In this document: positions 42,161-53,596 of the stretch, in pieces
How positions within the stretch are numbered: position 1 is the first letter of the stretch
How the letters are laid out: each line of letters starts with the position of its first letter
Source: Luscinia megarhynchos
Taxonomy: Eukaryota; Chordata; Aves; Passeriformes; Turdidae
NCBI GenBank assembly: GCA_034336665.1
Contig: JAPFBE010000003.1
Coordinates: 63,593,352-63,657,351, forward strand
Length of the DNA: 64,000 nt
Reading direction: 5' to 3'
Notes under the pieces: generated by a model
What the model was told of the DNA's origin: nothing
Database searches by the model: none
The model's input: the letters and a program-made list of their open reading frames with translations, nothing else
Program-made: the position numbers and the translations under genes

Positions 42161-42316
42161 CCAAACAAGACCAAAAAAACCAAAAAAAAAAAGCCAAACA
42201 AAAAAGAATCCCAAACAACAAAAAAAACCCAAACAAAAAAGCAACCCCAAAACCACAAAAACAAACAACAAAAAACCCCAAAAACAAGCAAACAAACCAC
42301 CCAAAAAGCCCCCTCA
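42161..42316. repeat. A/C-only low-complexity tract
   Basis: About 155 bp consists almost entirely of A and C on the plus strand (a few G, one T). The pattern is of A-runs separated by short C-runs, without a fixed period. Because FREM2 is transcribed from the other strand, its pre-mRNA reads U/G-rich here. The 64- and 65-residue hydrophobic ORFs on the minus strand are products of this composition. Confidence 0.9.
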
Positions 42317-43286
42317 CAAGTCAAAATTAACACCCTGAAAGAAAAAAACTACATTAAAATTATGTTCCAAAAGTACTGAAAAGGTATGGAAACCACAAGA
42401 TTCAAACAAAGAATATATAGATGTTTTACAAAGTATTTTTGCTCCAATGTCGATCTATTCCATGCAAAGCACAAAACTGAAGAAGTGCAGGAAAAAACAG
42501 TACAGAAGCTATTTTTTTACCTAAATAGCACTTTGCCTGTTGATGAAGGGCTAATCAAGCAAAGCCATGCATGGTCAAATCAGGTTCCATGTGCATTTGT
42601 AAAAGTACATCTTGAGCACCACAGCAGTGTGTGAAAAAAAGATTCTCACAGATTTCAGTAATGGAGGATCACACCAAAAACCTTGAGGCTCAAAGAGCCT
42701 CACTGGAGGCACTGGGCTTTGAATCAGGCTTCAAATGTTCCTTTAAAGGTAACTTTAAAATTCCCTCTCTAATTATGTTATTCCCTAACTACAAAGCTTT
42801 AGAGAGACATCAAAGTGTGTGGTAACAGCATTCCTACAGTCTTGAAGAAAATGTGCATTATACAGCAGTGACAGAAGTGCTGTGCTGGTACTTAACTTAA
42901 GAGTTACTGAGATTGGAATCCTGGCAAATATTCAGGACAATGGTCTATCAAGCTGACTGAATTAATGTTTTTACTAATGACTTGAACTGAAATAAGTCAA
43001 AATCCTTCTTCAGGAAGAAGAAAAGGGTTTTTTTGTGTTTTTAAAGAGCTTGCTAAGGGCCTACTGCTAAATGAAATCCCTTCTACTAAGAAAACCAAAA
43101 ACTAATTACTTAAATCTGTTAAAGAAAATTAACTGAAGGAAACTCTAAAGAAAACAAGCCACACTATACCAGTCTAAGATATTCTGATTTAGACCAAATC
43201 CAAACAATAATCAACACATGTCAAATTAATTAATTGACTCTAATAGGATTTTCACTCTGCTTGTATCATTTCTGGCTTTTAAGTCC

Positions 43287-44935
43287 ATAGAATCATATAA
43301 TCATCTAGGTTGGAAAAGACCTTTAAGATCATTAAGTCCAACCACAAACCCAGCACTGCCAAGTCCACCACTAAATCATGACATCCACATGTCTTTTAAA
43401 TACCTCAAGGGATGGGGATTCAACCACTTTCCTAGGCAGCCTGTTCCAATGCTTGATGATGTTTTCCCTGAATTTTTTTTTTCAAATATCTTATGTAAAC
43501 CTTTCCTAGTGCAACTTAAGCCCATTTCCCCTTGTCCTGTGACTTGTCACCTGGGAGTAGAGGCTGACCCCCACCTCACTACATCCTCCTTTCAGGCAGC
43601 AGTGGGGCTCCTTTTCTCCAGGGTAAAAACCCCCACCTCCCTCAGGTGCTCCTCATAAGAAATGTGCTCCAGACCCTTCACCAGCTCTGAACATTCTAGC
43701 ACCTCAATGTCCTTCTTGTAGTGAGGGGCCCAGAACTGGACACAGGATTCCCAGAGTGGCCTCACCAGTGCTGAACACAAGGGCACAATCCCTGTCCTGT
43801 CCTGCTGGCCACACCATTGCTGGTACAGGCCAGGATGCCACTGACCCTCTTGGCCACCTGGGCACACAATGGCTCATATCCAGGTGCTGTCAACCTGCAT
43901 GTCCAGGTTGTTTTTCCCCAGCCTGTAGCAATGCACGGGATTGCTTTGACACAAGAATGTGAGCCAGCACTTTGCTTTGTAGAACTTCTTCCAGTTGGCC
44001 TTGGCCCATCCATGCAGCCTGTCAGATCCCCCTGCAGACTTCCTGCACTCAAGAATATCAGTACTCCCACCCAACTTGGTGTCATCAGCAGACTTTATTA
44101 AGGGTGAACTTGGTCCCTCAACCTTTGTGATATTTTTCTCCCCACATCCAATGCAGGACACAGAGATTTTCCTTAGTCCTTTTTTTCTTGATAATGTATT
44201 AATAGAAACTTTTTTTATTGTTTTTTCACAGCAGTAGCTAGATTAAGTTCTATTTGGGATTTGCCTCTTCTAATTTTCTCCCTGCGTAAGTTTATGTTAT
44301 CCTCATACTCCTCTTGAATTGCCTGCCCCTTCTTCCAAAGGTGATAAGCTCTTTTGTTCCCCAAGTTCCAGCCAAAGCTCTCTGAGCTCTCTGTTCAGGC
44401 AAGCTGGTCTTCTTCCCTACTTCTGGCACATGGGGACATCCTATTCTGCACTTCTAATATTTTCTTCTTGAAGAGTGAGCAGCTTTCTTGGCCCCCTCTG
44501 CCCTTCTGGACTGTCTCCCAAGATACTTTGTCAACCAGGCTCCTAAACAGGCCAAGGTCTGCCCTTCAGAAGTCCAAGCTGGCAGTTCTGCTGATCCTCT
44601 TCCTTCAAACTCATTAATTTTGTGATAGCTGGGGCCAAAACAGCCTCCAATCACCACATCTCCCACCAGTTCTTGCTGTACTGAACTTACAGCAAACATG
44701 CTACAAGCTGAAGTCCCCCAGCAGAACAAGAGCTAGTGAATGTGAGACTTCTCACAGCTCCTTATAGGATATTTCATCTGCCTTTTCATCCTGGTTGGGT
44801 GCTCTACTACAGACTCTCACCAGGATAACTACCTTGCTGGCTTCTCCTTGATTCCCACCCCTAAACACTCTGCCTTACTGCTACCTTCCTTAAGCTCTAG
44901 TCAACCATAACACTCCCTAACATACTTCAATGCCA
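43287..44935 (-). mobile_element. CR1 LINE, long copy with internal deletion
   Basis: This is the longest repeat in the window. On the plus strand it begins with the inverted CR1 tail (ATAGAATCATATAATCATCT), then GGTTGGAAAAGACC, CCAAGTCCACCACTAAATCA, CTCAATGTCCTTCTTGTAGT and CCACCCAACTTGGTGTCATC. At about 44115-44125 it jumps to a more 5' CR1 segment, which carries TTCTAATTTTCTCCCTGC, CCCCTTCTTCCAAAGGTGAT and TCATCCTGGTTGGGTG and ends near ACACTCCCTAACATAC. Relative to the family order I remember, about 1 kb of the reverse transcriptase ORF is missing at that jump. No intact ORF remains. It is in FREM2 sense orientation. Confidence 0.9.
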
Positions 44936-47900
44936 ATTATAATGAACAGGTAATATAATTTCAGGGAAAATTTGAACAGTATCCAAGCAAAATCTGGGCT
45001 AATGAAACAAAAATAATTCTTTATTTTTCCAGAAAAAAAGACAAGAGGTTGATGAGGGAAGAATTGCCCTTATAATATCTAGCAAGGCAAACAGAAATTT
45101 GCACCAGTGAGAATGTTGTGAATTAAGATGCACAAATTGCAAAACTTTGATGACAACATATGTCATCATTGTATTTTCTCCATTTTTAATTTAACTTGAT
45201 TCATAGCATTTTTCAATAGAGTAATACTTACTAACTTTTTTTGCTGGAATACTGTTTTTCATGTATCCGTTGTTTGTGTTTCAGAGATGGTTATCACTCT
45301 TTCTAAAAATATCAACCTAATTTTTAAAGAAATCCAGAAACTTCCTGCATACATTTTTTACTATTCAAATGAACCTGTATGGGAACCCTAGAGGACTCTA
45401 CACAGTTGGCCTGTGAAATGATAATAACTAAACTTATCTGAGGGCTGCTAAGAATCCCTTCATTAAAAATTAAACAAGCTGTGAGCAGGATTTCTTGAGA
45501 GCAGCCAGTGTCTCTTCTCTAGAGCTCTTCAGAATATCCCAATCAAAAATATTTCCAGCCTACCAAGATAATTTCACAAGCTTATTATAGTTCACTTTAG
45601 GAATTAGCATCTTTCTGCAGGTTCTCATGTCACTGGCAATCAGTGTTACTGCTGAGAGTTCTCAATTCTTCTACTTAAGCCTAGTGTGTCTCCTTAATCC
45701 CTTTAGTTCTTGCATTTTGACCTAATTTTACTGCTCATTGTCATGCTTCTTTTGCTGCTATCTGGGCCTGATTCTATATCACAAGAATATAAAAGCTAAA
45801 TTGTGGATTATTTTTAAGCAAAGAGCCTGTTAGGTACTTATAGGGCTACCTTACACCTTCCTTGTCTCTCATCTGACCAAATGTCAAATTAAATCAATGG
45901 CACTATTCAGCTCAGGAAAACAAGTGTGATTGAGCTTCCAGGCTAAACTGGCAAACTCTGTTGCCACTGTATCTGTTCTCTGGAAGTGTGATTACTCCCG
46001 AGAGCAATCTCAGTTGGAACCTAGAAAAATACTATCAACAGGTACTGGTGTTTGAGACATTTCCTTTCTATTCAACCCGCCCAACAGTTCAGGCTCATTT
46101 TATACAGGAAGAAAAGACCATAGGCCCTGACTCAAGGAGAAATGGAATGGAATCAGTATCTGCCTGCTCTAAACCCTGATCTAAACCACCAGCCTAAGGG
46201 TTATTCTGGAGGGCACTGATCCTAACTGGCCTGCTTAAGACATTTTATTCTGTGGAACATAGCAGGTATCACCAGCAAAGGAGAAATATAGGGGGGAAAG
46301 GAGAAGAGGAACTAACACCAAAATATAAGAAAAAAGAGAATTTGTTGGCCCCATAGTAATAATACTCAGTTGAATGTGGAACATTCAAGTGCAGGCAATA
46401 TTCCAAAGAGCAATTAAGGACTCATACAGTTGGGCAGCAAACAGAAAATCAATACAAAACACGCCAAAATGTAAGAGAAGGCAAAGCAGTGGAAGTATGG
46501 GTTAAAAAGGAATTGCATCCGAGACTTTCATGTTTGGACATGGTGCCCTAAGCTCTGTACTAAAGACAATTAAAACCACAATCGACTCTCCTTTACTAAT
46601 CCAAGGCAATATCTAAACCCATCCCTTCAATTACACTGCTTTGCTCTTTTAAGAAAATTTTTTAAAAATCTAGGATGGGGAGCAGAGGGAAAGATTTGTT
46701 TTTGGATAAAATCACCATTTGAACTCAAATATTCAAAACCAAGCAAAAATTCTCTTGCAAAATCACACAACTACCTTAATTCCTCTCAAAAAAAAAATCT
46801 TGTTACAACTAGACAAAGCAGACTTTTTCTATGTTTATATTTGGAAGATAAGATGATATTCAAATTAGAAACAGAAAATTCAATAATTTCCATGATTCAG
46901 TCTAAAATGCCAAGACAATGAGACCAATATAATAACTAGTACAGATGACAATGAAAATATTTCCACTGAGATTAGTAAGGCTTGTACTAGACTTTCTATA
47001 TGCCCCATATAAGCAGCTCTTACTCCTGTGTATTTTCACAGATACTTAATTTTGCTGAGACCTTGCAGCAGCATTCACAACGATGTCCCCATGAACTCAT
47101 ATTTTATTTACAGTAAAGTTTATTTTTATTTTCTTTTCAATATAAACTGTAGTGTCAAAGTAACTATTTAAATCCCTCGCTAATACTTACAGTAAGAAGT
47201 GTGACATGGAAAATTGTTTGGGCACCATCCTAGAGTATATTAAAACAGCAACAACAAGTTGCAACAACAGAATCCAATACAGTACTTGGCAAATGATGGC
47301 AAACAAACCACCAACACATGATGCTCTCATTTTTAAGCCAAAGACAAATGTAGTTGATGTGTCTTGCCAAGACTGGTGTACCCAAATGCCATAAGTGAGG
47401 TCAAACAAGGATGCTGCAAATAATTCCCAACCATATTTTAACAGTTTGCTACTTTAAAAGCTATCAGATATTCAGTCCTAAAGGTCTGATACAACATTAT
47501 TGTTATAGCTCACCCAGGAAAACACATCAGCATTTTGGCTTTGAAAACAGCACTGACAACTGTTAAAGTTTAATAATTAAAATCAAGAGTGATATATTAT
47601 GCCCTCACAAATTAATAAAGCATACCAGAATGGTGAAGTTCCTAAAAAAATTTTTTTTTAGCAAAACAAAGGATGATGGATTAAATAACTGAATTTCACA
47701 AACGTAATGGAGAGTTTTCTCTAGGCAGTGGAACGTGATTCTTTAGCAGAATTTCTTGCATAAACTTATTTGGGAAAAGTCTATGAAATTTTCCCATAAA
47801 TTTGTCTTAAAGGCTAAATTCAGGGAATTGTCTTTGAAAGATTCTTGCTTCAGAGGGGATTTAGCCAAGTGTTAGTACAGCAAAATGCAGTGCTCTGTTA

Positions 47901-50900
47901 AGGCATTTAGGGATCTGTAACAAAAAGTTTAAGTAAGATTTAGCTAATGATGTAAATCACCAGTTTTAGTGAGCCTTGGCTTTGCAATGCTTTGGCTTTA
48001 AGTCAGAAAAGCTGCCCAAAGAGCCTGAAATAAACCAATTCTTGTTTCCCTAGTGATCCTCACATTCCTAAACCAGCTATAAGAATCTGTCATTACTTCC
48101 CCTTTGAAACCATTCTACCCTTGAGGCAAGGTGTTGCAAGATATCATAGTAGTCCTAAAGAAGCATCTTGGAGGAGACTCCACTTAAACACTGAGCAGAG
48201 AATGAAGTTAGGCAAGGGACAAGCAGATTGTGGTTCAAATTAATGCCAAATAGGTAATGGGTTTTCCCCTCACACAGTCTGTTTTTTGTTATTTTATCAG
48301 AATGCTTCAGACCCAAAAGGCCCACATCAGGGTTATCTCGTTTTGTTGCTCTAAACAGGAAAATGTAATGGAACTGAATGTAATGCAATATACTACTAGT
48401 GTGGCACTAGCCTCTTGCAACAAAAAATACTAAGGCTTAACACAGAAATTTCTTCCTTGGGTGCTGCAATCCTGGTTGACAGTTTCTCAGGCTTCAGATG
48501 ACAGATGGGAGGAGGGAGAACAAACACTAAGCAGACAAACTACTGTGATGAGAGCACTAGTCAAGTAACAAGCAGGCCAAGAACAAGGTTTTCTTTTAAA
48601 AATATCTGGGAGCAGACCACTATTTAAAAGAGATTAATGTTCCTTCACTGACTTTACATGACCTAATCTTGAACATTTCAGAGTTATCTACAAAACCTAA
48701 ATACAATAAAGAATTTTTCTTATGTGAATCAAAAAAGAACACAATAGCTGCTGTCTAACAGCAGTCCACATGCTGCCACAGTATTACTGCTACCCCAGAC
48801 ACCCACTGCTAGGCAGGGAAATGCATCTCACCTTGATACTGCCTCTGGAGGCATGGAGGTTTTTCTGGGGTTTGAGTTTACTACCAGTTTTGGGGTATGT
48901 TTGTTTTACACTACACAATCAGCAAAATCTAGTGAAAAAATTGACTTAAACCGGTTCAACCAGTTTCAGATTATTTGCAACAGCACCTTTCATGACAAAA
49001 TATCTTCTTTAGAATGGATAGTTGGGAATCAAATCCATACTCTTAGGCAGTTATTATGACTCAGTACAGTGACAATAGTGAATCTCATACAAGCAAAGAA
49101 TAAAGAGAAGGTAAACAAGAGACTTCAGCTTTAACTGCATTTTTCAGGCTTAGTTCACGTAAGGAGTAAAAACGCCTCAGACAACTCCTAAGGGATGGAG
49201 CATAAAATTGTAGTGTGCAGTTTTCTGAAACAGGCACCAGAGCTCAACACACTGGAGCTAATGTCTGTGTCAACTTCCATTCCACACAGATTAGTGCCAT
49301 TTTGCACAGCTGAAGCACCAACTCTATGCAGTGCCATACACACATAATTTTCTCAAGCTCCCAGTAATATGGACTTGCTGCACAAACTGCAGCTTCTCCT
49401 TAAAACTATCAGATATAAGTTAGTCTACAAGTGTGTTTTTCACTTATTAAAAGTCTCAAAGCATTTTCAACTGGATTTTTTTTTTCAATCTAGTGAGTCT
49501 TTCAACAGTGTTGGAACTTACAAGAAATACATGCAGGAGTTCAACAGTCAGTCGAGATTTGCATTTTACCTCCCCATGAGAAATAAAAAACCCTGCTTTC
49601 CCTGTGTTCTGGTAGCATAATCATTGAATTAAGAATTTAATAATGTAAACACCAGGATTCACAGCTGTCACATGCTTACACTTGCTAAGAAGAGTTTTTT
49701 CTCCACCTTCTTAATGGAATGTAGAGGCCACTCTTGAGGAATGTGATTCAACTGGGACTATTATGCAACCTCTGTGAAAAAGAAAATTCCACACTTTCTT
49801 CAAGGTTTTGTGAAAATGGACTCATAGCACTTTTGTGGTACCAAAAGTCTTCCACATGATTATTTTAAAATTAGAATTCAAAACAAAATGAAAAGTAAAT
49901 TCTTAATATGAACCACAGTAGTTTCTTTCAAAATGTCACACAGCTAACTCAGCAGCACCTGATACACTACAGAGTCATCTTATTCTAAGTACAACTGAAA
50001 TGCTTTGGCTCACCCACTTTATAGCAGATCATATCGAGGCTGAATCCCTATACAGGAAGAATAAAAACATCTTCTACCCTTAAAAAGCATTAGTGTAGAT
50101 AAATAGGTGAATTGTGTTCAATTTATTTTATTTTTAATTACTCTTATTAAAAATGCCCTTTTAAGCAGCCCTCTACAGCCATAAAGTTGTATGTAATTGA
50201 TGCTGCCAAAAAGACTCTTTCAGGGTTTTAAACCCGAACCAGTTCTTCCTGGTCAAACCTCTAATTTTGGTTTGAATACAGCAGGCCTATGCTCTTGCTT
50301 GTTAATTATAGTCCTAAGGGCTTTCTTTCCTTTTAAAATGGACTTCCTTTCTCTTCGTATTAAGCCCATTTCTGCTCTCTTTAGTTATCACCACAAAGTT
50401 TATTATGAGCTAGCGATAATCCCCAAGCTATTCTTCATTTGTCTATACCTCAGTTTTCTCCCCTAGCCACTACACAAACTACCTTGTTCCAGGACCATAT
50501 TTCATGCTTTCAGATGCCAGGCCATGGTTTGGTGGGCAGGATGGCACTCACCTTGCTCCCACAGCGAGAAGCAGAGCAGGCAAGGGGCCAAGAGCTGGCA
50601 GAGGCTGACTCAGCTCTTTTCCCCTCACCTACCCACCCAGCCTGCTGCTGCCCTAACGTGCTTACCATACATACTACTGCATGGGAGAAGATAAACAAAT
50701 ATCCAAATTCACAACAAAGTTCACATCACAGCAGTTTGATGACTCCTCATACTTGGTCTCCAGGCGATTGCAGGAAATACCAGCCTTGGGCCCCAGGCAG
50801 ACTATCGTCATTTAAGAGCCCGACAAAAGAGCTTCTGCATTTGTTCCCATAAGTCATGGTATAATGAGTATAGCAGATCAGACACCAAAAGACAGACCTA

Positions 50901-52730
50901 GAGGAAGTCATACTCTTCTCCTATTTGCAGTTAGAGACTATGAACAAATATCACAAGACATGTAGAAAAGTATTTTCCGGCCAACACTACAGGTCTGGGG
51001 CAGAAATAACTTTTTGATTAATGTCACATGAAAAGAGCTGTTGTAAGTTCCCACTGCTGAGGCATGAAAGCCTAGAAGATATAAAATACTTGGGTTGCAA
51101 GATGTGACTAATTTTAACATTTTTTAATTATTTGAAATTATATGGATGAATTATATGAACGCATATTCATTAATTGAATCATGTTTCGAAAAGCTTCTTG
51201 ATTTGAACGAGATCACTCAAGGACTAACACACAGTTCAGTTTAAGTGAAATCTCACTTATTTAATTTATAGCACAAGGCACTGTAGGGTAGCACAAACCT
51301 GTTACTACTGCAAAAACCTTGATACAGGAGATGGAAGTCTGAAGTGTGGCTCTCTACAATGGATGTTGATCACCTGTGCTCCATCTTTCACTCAGCTCTT
51401 GTGTGGAGTCTCTTAATATGATTTGGCTTAAAATCAAAACAACCCTCAACAATAGCCTTGGTACAACTGAAAGTGTGCCAAAATACATCTGAGTTGCAAA
51501 ACACTGGCTTTGAAGTCTTTCTGAGGAGGGTGGAAATAGAAGTAGATTAAATTCCTGCATTTTTCATCCGTTAAAGATTCAATAGACATTGCTAATAAAT
51601 TTGAGATATTTGAGACAGACAACTACTAATGTTTTGATCACAACTTCATCAATTTTAAATGCGTCTTTACCATCTTCAAAATCAGAAATACTCTGAAATG
51701 CAACACAGCTCCTTTTTCTGTCAAGAAAGCAAAAACCATCTTACCATCTAGCTAAATGGTGTCTAAGACAATAATGTCACAACTTCCAAAGGCTCTATAA
51801 AAATCAGCAAGCACCTTGTTATCATGATTCTTTGTATTCTGAAAAAGAGCGTGCTGCTACAATTGACAGGCTGTTGAAACTCTGCCAAATAGAAGCAGAT
51901 GTGACAGGTAAGCTTTCCAATTAAAAAAAAAAAATCGCGGTATAGAGTATATATTAGAAGAGATGCAATTTGCTTTAACTGTATATTTGTATATTTGTGT
52001 TAAATAGCATGGAGACAGTCCCACAAATGTTGGTCTCTCAAGGGATAGCTCAGTTTTAAGAACTGACGTTAAACAGCTCACAGAGGGAAAACTTTCATCA
52101 GCTTTAATTACTCCCATCACACCAAATTTTGAAACAATAACAAGACTGAACATTTGTTCACCTACTAGCTTGAAAACCACAAACAATGTCACCTTGTGGT
52201 GACACCTGTCATAAAAAAGTATTCCTATGAAAAGACAGCATCCCATGTTCCATTTTATGTACCTTTAAGCTTTTCTGACCTATATCTCAGTGAAAAGAAA
52301 CCATTTATAGAAAATAAATCAAGTGTTGCAAACTCTTATGTCATTACCCAGTCCCTAATGTCACAAAGATTTGCAAAGACATTTTCAAAAGTCTCAAAAG
52401 GTACTGTTTCCTCTGTGCTTGTCTAGCACAATAAACAGTAAAGCATGTTTTAATATTCCACTCCAGCAATGGTGGAGGGTGACAAATCTGTCCAGTCCGT
52501 GACAGACAGGACAAATCCCTGTTCACTGATCTTAATACCCTTAATTGGCTATGCTTCTTGTGAAACAGTAATGCAAGCTGTGTATATGAGCTGACAATTA
52601 GCTAACTTGAAGCATTCTTTCTAAGAAATAGATTATTAAATCAATTAATAAAATTTATTGCAAATTACTCATAGAGCTATGTTTAAAAAGGCATTAAAGT
52701 AACATAATCTAGTCACCTGTTACCACACAC

Positions 52731-52778
52731 AGGAATATCTACAATTAGGAATATCCACAATTAGGAATATCCACATTT
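52731..52778. repeat. Three copies of a 16-bp tandem repeat
   Basis: The unit AGGAATATCCACAATT occurs three times head to tail (52731, 52747, 52763). Copy 1 has one mismatch and copy 3 has one. It lies about 730 bp downstream of the exon 2 donor in intron 2. Confidence 0.93.
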
Positions 52779-53075
52779 AGTCAGACTTTGGATGGGAAAA
52801 TAAGCCTGTTGATGCATTTTGTTTACCCTTTAAACTGTTCTTCCTTTGTGCTTTTCAAACAAACAAAAAACCCCAACATATTTCTCCCTCAAATGAGTAC
52901 ATGCCAGTATTCTCAATTTTTTAATAATTTCCTTTTCCATCCACCACAATCCTAGAAAATAGTATTAGCCAGGAGAATTCACACTAGTTGCTTGACAAAG
53001 ATCTTTGACAAGCCATTGAGGATTCTGTTATGTCAAATACATAGAATCAAAACTTGAATTCTACACAATAGGTAC

Positions 53076-53109
53076 ATGTTTTGATATGAGTAATGTTTTG
53101 ATATGAATA
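53076..53109. repeat. Two copies of a 17-bp tandem repeat
   Basis: The unit ATGTTTTGATATGAGTA is repeated once head to tail with one mismatch, about 400 bp downstream of exon 2. Confidence 0.9.
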
Positions 53110-53506
53110 TTCTTAGAACTGTAACCTTTAAAAGACAGACAACAATAACCATAAATGAAAAGTTTCTCAAGATAAAGATTTAGGAGAATTTATGTGTGAA
53201 GAGCCTGGACAGGGAGTACGAAGGTAAAACTAAAGAAAGTCCAGGTATCTGGAGTAGACTTACAGAATTTCACTTTCTTGCTAGAGTAGGTTGAGGCTTT
53301 TTCATCAGGTGCAAGTACCATTTCATCAACACCCCTCTTCATAATCATCAGAAATAGTTCAAAATATAAGAAGGCCATAAAAAATCACATTCCAGGAGAT
53401 AACACAGACATCCCTCAATTAAATTCGATGTTCTTCAACTCCCGAAGCATACTTAAATTCCTTGTCTTTAAATAACATGAAAAACTGAGATTTTATGAGT
53501 ACTTAC

Positions 53507-53596
53507 CACCATCTTCAACTAAGAAATGAAAAATGTCACTGGTGGCATTGTCACCTCCTCGTAAAACATAGCATATCTTCATATCATCAATATCAG
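53507..53596 (-). CDS. FREM2: FREM2 exon 2 (end of CSPG repeat 12)
   Basis: Read on the reverse strand, a T-rich tract and CTTTGCAG acceptor (53597-53604) are followed by 90 bases and a strong GTAAGT donor (53501-53506). With the last base of exon 1 the reading is Ala-Asp-Ile-Asp-Asp-Met-Lys and onward to a Val-Glu-Asp-Gly end. This is residues 1716-1745 of the joined protein, including CYVLR and a NATSD sequon, and it closely matches remembered human FREM2 ([13 protein letters not shown]). It finishes the twelfth CSPG repeat that exon 1 leaves incomplete. Both ends are phase 1, so skipping it would remove 30 residues without a frameshift. Confidence 0.95.

Larger units (their letters stand above)
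35261..43286. other. Intron 2 stretch without recognised genes
   Basis: Apart from the CR1 copy and the A/C-rich tract listed separately, it is AT-rich with a GC-richer patch at about 36240-36560 that I cannot assign. There is an A-run at 39902-39917. No exon-like sequence was recognised. Confidence 0.5.
1860..53506 (-). other. FREM2: FREM2 intron 2 (51.6 kb)
   Basis: It is defined by the exon 2 donor GTAAGT and the exon 3 acceptor TTTTGCAG, both phase 1. The protein joins without a gap (Asp-Gly-Gly-Gly-Asn-Lys), so no exon is missing inside. Seven CR1 fragments, two ERVL-type LTRs, one tRNA-Ile SINE and several simple repeats lie within it. Most of it is unique-looking AT-rich sequence. No internal gene was recognised on either strand. 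Confidence 0.92.
44936..53506. other. Intron 2 stretch without recognised genes
   Basis: AT-rich sequence next to exon 2. It contains the 16-bp and 17-bp tandem repeats listed separately and a GC-richer patch at about 50500-50650. No interspersed repeat was recognised. Confidence 0.5.

Noticed and set aside
42123..42333. Two hydrophobic Phe/Trp/Leu/Cys-rich minus-strand ORFs resembling a small membrane protein
   Set aside because: They are translations of the A/C-rich low-complexity tract. No start context or homology supports them.
43389..44617. Several ORFs of 70-107 codons on both strands
   Set aside because: All lie within the rearranged CR1 copy. They are fragments or antisense translations, not a working reverse transcriptase.
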